Positions 57,431 through 64,000 of a DNA stretch of 64,000 nt are shown here, piece after piece; positions within the stretch are counted from its first letter, which is position 1; each line of letters opens with the position of its first letter. Both the position numbers and the translations under genes were made by a program. The notes under the pieces were generated by a model that was given only the letters and a program-made list of their open reading frames with translations, ran no database searches and was not told the DNA's origin. Origin of the DNA: Gnetum montanum (taxonomy: Eukaryota > Streptophyta > Gnetopsida > Gnetales > Gnetaceae); the NCBI GenBank assembly GCA_015680685.1, contig MNCI01002706.1, forward strand, positions 187,473 to 251,472. Direction: 5' to 3'.

Positions 57431-58795
57431 CATTGATTGCATGCAACCAGTGTGCACAAGTGACTGACATACAAAGGTGGTTGTATGTAGTAGCCACAAA
57501 ACAAGAAGGCACTTGGTGGTTGATAGTTGACCAAGACAGCAATTCAACTATATGCATGGAACCAACTAAGATCTTGACTTGTGCCTATATCGATATCATA
57601 GATGCATTAGAGCAAGTCTGCTGCCAACTTCCAAGCATTGACACTAAAAACATTAACTAGGGAAAGTTGGAAATCCTTGACAAGCTCAAGCAAGAGCCCC
57701 TCGAATTAAAACCATTGCCCACTAGTATGGAGTATACATTTCTCAAGAATGGAAAACTGGTAATCATTAATGCTAAGCTTGCTCCTAATAAAAAGAAAAA
57801 CTATTGAAGATGGTAATCAAATGGTTAAAAGCCTTTACTTGGTCATATCCTAAATTAACCAGAATAGATCCTAGGATATGCCAACATAGAATTTACATTG
57901 ACCCCTTTATGAAGCCTCGATGACAACCACAAAGACGACTAAACCCAAAGCTTAAACAAGTAGTTAAAGAAGGAACTGAACAACTTCTGAAGGTTGGATT
58001 CATCTATCCCATTGCTGATAGTGAATGGGTTAGTCCATTAGTCATTGTGCCTAAAAAGGAAGGTAAATGGAGGGTATGTGTAGACTTTAGGTTGTTAAAC
58101 ATGGCAACATTTAAAGACCATTTCCCATTTTCATTCGTTGACCAAGTCTTAGATACCACTGTAGGGCATTGCTATTATAGTTTTCTGGATGGTTACAATG
58201 GGTACAATCAAATTCAAATAGCACCAGCAGACCAAGCCAAGACTACATTCACAAGTCCTTGGGGGACATTTGCATATAGACAGATGTTGTTTGGCTCGTG
58301 CAATGTCCTAGCAACATTTCAACATCTGGTTCTAAGTATATTTTAGTAGTAAATAGGGAATGGTGTGGAGGTTTTTATGGATGATTTCTCCACCTACGGA
58401 GTAGATTTCGAACAAGCATGGGACCAATTAGAGAAAGTATTGAAACAATGTGTTGAAACCAACTGAAGGCTCAATTAGCAGAAAAGCCACTTAATGGTCC
58501 AAGAGGGCATTGTATTAGGGCATAAAATTTCACAAACAAGGATAGAGGTAGAACCTAAAAAAATTAAAGTTATCCAAGGAATCACTCATCAACCTGAAAT
58601 TGTAAAAGATATTCGATCATTCCTTGTACATACTGGCTATTATAGATGCTTCATCGAGAACTTTTGGAATATTGCAAAACCATTGGTAGAACTAACAAAG
58701 AAGGACGTACCCTTTGAATGGACCAAGAAATGTGAGTTAGCTTTCCAAACCTTGAAGTAGAAGCTCACAGAAACACCCATTCTACAAGCTCTTGA
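57431..58795 (+). pseudogene. AthL-6 linker and reverse transcriptase
   Basis: The linker is open from 57433 to 57660 and decayed to about 57930. RT is readable in one frame from 58047: VCVDFRLLN near 58074, SFLDGYNGYNQI near 58182, and FMDD at 58374-58385. The thumb and connection follow (58494-58760). TAG codons near 58345-58350 lie at Gln positions. This RT has all motifs in order. Confidence 0.86.
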
Positions 58796-59175
58796 CTGGT
58801 CTATACCATTCCATATAATGATTAACACATCCAATTTTTCTTTAGGAGCTGCACTTACATAGTTAGATGACCAAGAATGTCCCTATTACATTCATTGTGT
58901 AAGTTGAAGTATTGTTGGTGCACAACTCAACTATACCACAATCGAAAAAGAGTTAATGGTTGTGGTGTTTGCACTAGAAAAATTCAAGCACTATGTATTA
59001 GGCTATAAGGTATTTGTATACATAGATCATAGTGCAACTTAGTTCCTTATGAATAAACCAATGGTGAGCCTTCATGTCATACGATGGTTGGTGATCTTGC
59101 AAGAGTTTGATATCATGATAGTAGATCGTAAAGGCACCAAGAATGTTGTTGCTGATCATTTATCTTAGTTGTGAT
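58796..59175 (+). pseudogene. AthL-6 RNase H
   Basis: Starts at FHIMINTSNFSLGA near 58809; the first catalytic Asp (TDAS) is Asn. EKELMVVVFALEKFKHYVLG near 58947 keeps the Glu, IDHSAT near 59021 an Asp, and VVADHLS the end near 59149. Several TAG codons. Confidence 0.82.
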
Positions 59176-59369
59176 GGGACAACAAAGAGGAAAAATACCC
59201 AATTTTTGATCACTTCCCTAGTGAACTCCTCTTTTTAGGTGTAATAAACAATCAATCACCCATAGATACAAACTGGTATAGTAGCATTCTTACTTATCTT
59301 CTTACATAAGAAACACCACAAGGGTTGGATGTTAGAAAGAAACAATAGTTTCTCCATTGAGTTAAACAT

Positions 59370-60530
59370 TTCATGGAAATCAATTAACACCTTTACAAGG
59401 TATGTCCCAATGGCTTAATTTGATGGTGTGTTCTTGACACAAATCAATTGTGAGTTCTCCAAGATGCTCATGAGGGTCCTTGTGGGGGTCATTACGCTAG
59501 GAGATGAACAACCATTAAAATATTGCTTGTAGGATATTATTGGCCTACATTATTTTGGGACATCCATCATTTTGTCCAATCTTGTAAGCGCTACCAATGC
59601 GATGGGGGAATGACTGCTAGAATGGAGGGTCCACAACAATGGATTCAACCCTTAGAACCCTTTGACATATGGGGTATTGATTTTATGAGGCCTATTACAC
59701 TGATGTCCAATGGAAAAGAATACATTGTCATTGCTATTGACTATTTTACAAAGTGGGTAGAAGCAGCCACTGTTACCAATTGTACATCATCTACCACTTC
59801 ACGATTTGTTCAACAAAAAATTGTAAGCAGGTTTGGTGTGCCTCATGCACTTATTTCTGATAATGGCACACATTTTACAGGTGCGAATTTTTGGAAATTA
59901 ATGCAACGCTTAGGAGTTGAGCATAAACTAACTACACCATATCACCCTCAAGAGAATGGTCAAGTCAAAGTCACCAATAGGAAAATCACAAAAATATTGA
60001 CACACACCATTAACAAATATAGGCGAGACTAGAGCACCAAACTAAACAATGCTCTTTGGACCTATTGCTTCACATGGAAACTCCCTATAGACTACTCTCC
60101 CTATGAGTTAGTGTATGGTAAACTTCCAACATTTCCTCTCCAATTTGAGCTTCGTACACTATCTATAGCATGTGACCTTAACCTTGACCTCAATCTAGCA
60201 CAGAAAGAACGATTAATGAATCTTAACTTACTAGATGAAAATCGATTAGCTACCTTGTCATTCAATGAATTGCACAAGGCCTTCAACAAACAACATCATG
60301 ACTTGAAAATTAGAAAAGTCACATACCAACCAAGAGATAGGATTCTCTATTGGAATCCCACACATGTGCCACAACGAACTAAATTTCAAATGTTGTGGAA
60401 GGACCTTATATCATTCATGAAAATTTTTCTTCAGGGGCCATGATTATATATAAACCTAAAAGCTTGAATAAGAAATTATTGTTCAACATCCAACAATCCA
60501 AACCTTTCCATGAGCTTAAAACAGCTAGTA
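59370..60530 (+). pseudogene. AthL-6 integrase
   Basis: His residues of the zinc finger near 59468-59490; the Cys pair reads CKRYQC near 59584, the expected second Cys being Tyr. A 169-residue open stretch (59523-60032) holds WGIDF (Asp) near 59670, SDNGTHF (Asp) near 59857 and QVKVTN near 59961, where the catalytic Glu is Lys. The tail is open from 60111; one G lost in the GGG of the LWEGPYI segment near 60395 shifts the frame. Confidence 0.85.
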
Positions 60531-61088
60531 CTAACACTACCTCTATTAATGGACAACCCTGCTCATTACTTCAGATCTCCTCCTTTTGACTCAGTCATGG
60601 GGGAGAAGGCCACCAATGCTAACTGTTCTAAGTCCTCAACTTCTTTTGTCCTTTTTTTTTACAAATTTTTGTTTTACACATTTTTCATATTTACTTGTTT
60701 TTGGTTTACACCATTGTTAACATTTTTACTATTTCTTTTCTCTATTTCATTTTGTCTAATTAACTCTCACTCATCATATAATATGTGCTCATGATGATGG
60801 ATTGTATTATAATAGTGTTTCTTGCTAATGCTTGGTTTTTACCTTTGACTTTCAATGTTGATGTTAAGATATGGTTTCCTTTGATAAAATAGGCAATGAG
60901 TCCATGTCATCCATTCATCAATTCAACTCTACGGTCTCCCTTGGTTTTGGAACTATACTGTCCCTTTCTCTAAGTAAATCTATTAATGAATTGGTGGCTT
61001 GATATTCTTTAAACCAAGGAAAGATTCAAATGGATTGAAAAGGGTGTGACCTTGACGGGATTTGACGCATTTGTGCTTGCTATTCTGT
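60531..61088 (+). other. AthL-6 3' region, truncated
   Basis: Non-coding and homologous to AthL-3 19720-20245 (for example CTTTGACTTTCAATGTTGATG near 60843). Homology ends near TGCTATTCT at 61088, about 100 bases before the hairpin position. Confidence 0.75.
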
Positions 61089-62707
61089 TGTCAACTAATT
61101 TATTTTTATTTTCAAGGCTCAAGTATGGGAAGCTTTTAGCTTTTTTTGCTATTTGTTATTTATTTTTTATTGATGTATTCTTTTTCTTAGAGAGATTTTT
61201 TTCCTTCTATTTACAAAAAACATTTGAGTAAAAAGTGAAAACTCATGAGGTTGCTTTTAAATAATGAGAAGGCTTGATCTTTTTTCTACCCAAGAAGGAA
61301 GATTTTTAGGATTGGTTTTAAGAATGAAAACTTAAAAAGACATATCTAAAATCATTAGGCTTTTTCTTTAGACTATTTCTTTAAGGATCTAATATAGTCT
61401 AAATTTTTTTACTATTCTTTTCACATTATGGCTAGTAATAAGTTGCTCAACTAGTTAGCTAGTTATCTTATTAGATAAAAGGTTACTAGTCAAGTTACAC
61501 TTAAGGCACCCTTATATTTCTCTATAATTCTTCTAAAGTATCATATTGGTTATACATCTTGGGATGACCTTATAGTCACTCTTTCATGCACCAACATCAT
61601 CTAATTTTTACATTATTTCATGGTCACTTGCATAATGTTAATTAGATTTTAATAGATGATGTATTCGAATCTTATCATCTAATACTTTATAAGAATAAAT
61701 CCAACTATACCTATATACTCTATACAACATTATAATCAAACATATTTTTGTTGCAAAACATTATTCAGTTTGGCAAAATAATAAAAATTTAATATTTCAT
61801 TAGTGAGATATTGCTAAGTTGTTTGGAACATGCAACTTGTGATTTGTAAGTCATAGGTTTGATTTTGATGGTTATGTTTGACAAATGTTGCATGAAAGTT
61901 CATGTTGGTTATATGTCTTGGGAGTTACATATAGTCATCTAATTATAGTTTTGACAATGAGATGTTAGCCTATTCTAGTGGGTAATGTTGAGTTATAAAG
62001 TTCTAATTAATCTAAATATATTTTGATTTTGATCCTCCTGCTTGTTTGAACGAAGCCTGAAATTGTTTATTCTAATTCGGATCCTCCTTCTTGTTTGAAC
62101 AAAGCCTAAAATTTTATGGCCTAAGCTCTATTGCCAAATTCCCTACTCTGTTTGCCTAAATGTTGAAGAACTTTGATGCCTTGCTCTGTTTAAATTGAGG
62201 GCTTCCGGAGTCAGGTTTTGAACTTTCTAAGAACATGTCTCATTTCCAAATTCCAACTGTGACACTTTGCAGCAGATCCTCTGCCCATGGTTTTTAGATG
62301 AAATATTATTCAAGGATTGGTGGAATGATTTCTGATTCCTCTTCATGCGCACAGTAACAAAGATCCATTTAAACAGAAACGGCAGGTGGTTTTTCGTGCC
62401 GATGCATTATCATGATGACGTGATTTGTACCAGAAAACATTTCTTGATGTTTAAAAGCAAAGCAAGCATCAGGGTCCACAAAAATCTTGTCAAAAACTGG
62501 TAGCGGGATAATAAACACGGATCTGGATTTTTTGAATTTCGCACTACATATGCTTTACTCTGCTCAATTTTTCTTGGAAAATCAGCATCCAAAAATATGA
62601 TCCAGAGAGTGTGTTTACAGATCTGAATCAATCTGGTGTGGTGGTTGGGCATCTCTATGTTGCTGCTGTGAAGAGGTTGTGCCTATTGCATAGGCAAGCG
62701 AGTCACA
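61089..62707 (+). other. Unassigned AT-rich interval
   Basis: I see no gene. The only structure is a direct repeat with period 49 (62031-62065 and 62080-62114, core TTGTTTGAACRAAGCCT). The right part may be the 5' untranslated region of the LINE; its start cannot be fixed. Confidence 0.5.
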
Positions 62708-63793
62708 ATGGCGGATTCGTCAGATTATGTTCTTCCTCAGGGAAGTTCCTTTACCACACCTCAAATTGATTTTCTTTTACCTGATGATATTTTTGAGGCA
62801 GTTTCCAATGATTTTGCAACTCGTTTTATTTTTTTTCAAATTGTGGGATTTTTACCAAGGTCTCCAAGTATCAATACTCAAGTTCAAAGCCTCCTTCTAC
62901 CCTAGGGCATTCAGGTTTCTTATGCACGATACTATGCTCAAAATTTTATTTTGGTGGAACTATTTGATGCCTCTCAGGTTGAGAAGGCTCTCTCTTTAAA
63001 AATTTTTCCAACATGTAATGCAACCCTAATAGCCCGTGCCTAGAAATTTGACTTTAATGTTAACAACCCAACTTTTAATATAATTCCCTGTTACATGGAA
63101 TTGCCCAATCTTCCACTTATTTTCTCATCTGTTGAGAGGGACATTGTGAGCATCCTAGGTCCTATTATTTTCAATCATTGTACGACGATCAATGGAACTC
63201 AAATTCACCGTTATTGTATTGAATTGGACATAGCTCTTTGAAAAACCTCATTAACTCTCGCTGCTGATGGAAAACTCTTCATCCAAAAAGTGGACTATTT
63301 TTACCTTCCAAACTCATGTAGCTATTGTCACAGGGCTGAGCATCATATTTCAGCGTGTCCCATCCTAGGCAGGAAGAAACCATCTGTAGCATATCAAAAC
63401 ACCTGTCTCCCAGTCACACCATTATGCCCATCCTCAGTATCCTTTAAATTTGGATCTCTTGTCCCAACAGCTCCACAAATCTCCTCTCAGTCTAGCCCCT
63501 CCAAGCTATAGAAACAATAATCAGGTAATCACACCTCCACCCATGTCATCCCCTCAATGGTTGTCAAGGACTCCATTTTGGTGGATGAGTTTGTGGTGAG
63601 CAGTGGAAGGAAATGAGTTAAAGCTTCTTTTGGTTCTACTCCTCCCTCCAGCTCCTCTTCACTGAACACTTCCATGGCCCCTGTTTCCACCAACAACTCC
63701 TTTGCTCTCTTGTCAGGAACAATGGAAGTTGATAATTTGACTTCTGAATCCTCTGTTGACCTCTCATCCAAACTGCCTCTTGTCTCCTCATGA
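62708..63793 (+). pseudogene. LINE ORF1 (nucleic-acid-binding protein)
   Basis: ATG 62708 opens a frame of 361 codons that is kept without frameshift to TGA 63791, but six in-frame stops interrupt it: 62903, 63041, 63239, 63509, 63518 and 63614. The middle resembles plant LINE ORF1 proteins (DUF4283-type, by pattern only). A CCHC zinc knuckle CSYCHRAEHHISAC lies at 63323-63364 with standard C-x2-C-x4-H-x4-C spacing. A Ser/Pro-rich tail follows. Several stops fit single C-to-T or G-to-A changes at Gln, Trp or Arg codons. Confidence 0.75.
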
Positions 63794-64000
63794 ACCTCCT
63801 TTCATGGAACGTTCAAGGCCTTACTGGTAGGCTTCGTCGGAAATGAGCAAGCAACTTTATTTCTAGTCTTAATACAACCTTTGATTTTGTTCTCCTTCAA
63901 GAAATTAAGGTATCAACCGATCTTTTATCCTTTTTTGCCCATTGGTTTCTTCCTCACTCCTCAATCCTAGCGACGTCCCATATGAGTGGGAAAGGAGGCG
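63790..64000 (+). pseudogene. LINE ORF2, endonuclease N-terminus (partial)
   Basis: ATG 63790 overlaps the ORF1 stop in ATGA. MNLLSWNVQGL at 63790-63822 is the signature start of apurinic-type LINE endonucleases, with the catalytic Asn; LLQEIK near 63892 supplies the catalytic Glu. TGA at 63844 interrupts it. The reverse transcriptase lies beyond the window. Confidence 0.82.

Larger units (their letters stand above)
53405..61088 (+). mobile_element. AthL-6: Athila-like element, 3' end missing
   Basis: A 5' LTR, primer site, gag, protease, RT, RNase H and integrase, then about 500 bases of 3' region. Similarity to AthL-1 and AthL-3 stops at about 61088, before the hairpin. No polypurine tract or 3' LTR follows. 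It keeps the most complete pol of the window, although with stops and frameshifts. Confidence 0.88.
62708..64000 (+). mobile_element. L1-type LINE, 5' part
   Basis: ORF1 with a zinc knuckle is followed by the first 70 codons of an ORF2 endonuclease. The element runs out of the window. No LTR, primer site or tail is seen. It is independent of the LTR nest. Confidence 0.82.

Noticed and set aside
62727-62999. 90-codon frame overlapping the LINE ORF1 start
   Set aside because: Frame 2 from 62708 carries the zinc knuckle and runs to the ORF2 start; this frame is an out-of-phase shadow.

Overview
The window is plant repeat DNA with no convincing host gene. It holds six degenerate Ty3/gypsy long-terminal-repeat (LTR) retrotransposons of one Athila-like family (working labels AthL-1 to AthL-6), one older Ty3/gypsy element of a different, chromovirus-like type (Chr-A), and the start of an L1-type LINE. 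Athila assignment rests on primer-binding sites complementary to tRNA-Asp, the FMDD form of the reverse transcriptase box, gag-PR-RT-RNaseH-INT order and a long 3' region behind integrase. Every reading frame is broken, LTR pairs are visibly diverged, and old nested copies persist. This fits a very large, slowly purged plant genome, most likely a gymnosperm; that is an inference, not something the sequence proves.

Layout: 1-6193 is the 3' part of AthL-1 (+). 7441-10471 and 41504-43821 are the two halves of Chr-A (+), split inside its RT gene by a 31-kb nest. The nest is AthL-2 (10472-41503, +, lacking pol), whose gag was hit by AthL-4 (22497-35786, +), at whose very first base AthL-3 (13268-22492, +) later landed. 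Target-site duplications (GTTAT, CACTC, ACTCT/ACTTT) support this order. 43822-53404 is AthL-5 (minus strand), inserted behind Chr-A integrase and cut inside its 5' LTR by AthL-6 (53405-61088, +), which lacks its 3' end. 61089-62707 is unassigned AT-rich DNA. 62708-64000 is LINE ORF1 and the start of ORF2.

How the parts work: in an intact ancestor a single frame would give Gag-PR-RT-RH-INT (AthL-1 still shows one frame over 3 kb). The unusual part is the 3' region between integrase and the 3' LTR. It carries (i) a hairpin with an A-rich loop whose stem is kept by compensatory changes in the five elements that reach this far; (ii) in AthL-2 and AthL-4, an internal TATA promoter whose motifs resemble the element's own U3; (iii) a probable leader intron ending exactly at an AG|ATG; and (iv) a third ORF (ORF3) with an N-terminal region resembling the putative plant transposon protein domain (PF20167), a proline hinge and a long coiled coil. 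I regard this cassette, and the exchange of whole U3 modules on a fixed R-U5 body, as the most interesting content.

Three single N bases sit between perfect short duplications and look like assembly joins, not biology. All domain limits are approximate, and no alignment, profile search or identity calculation could be run.
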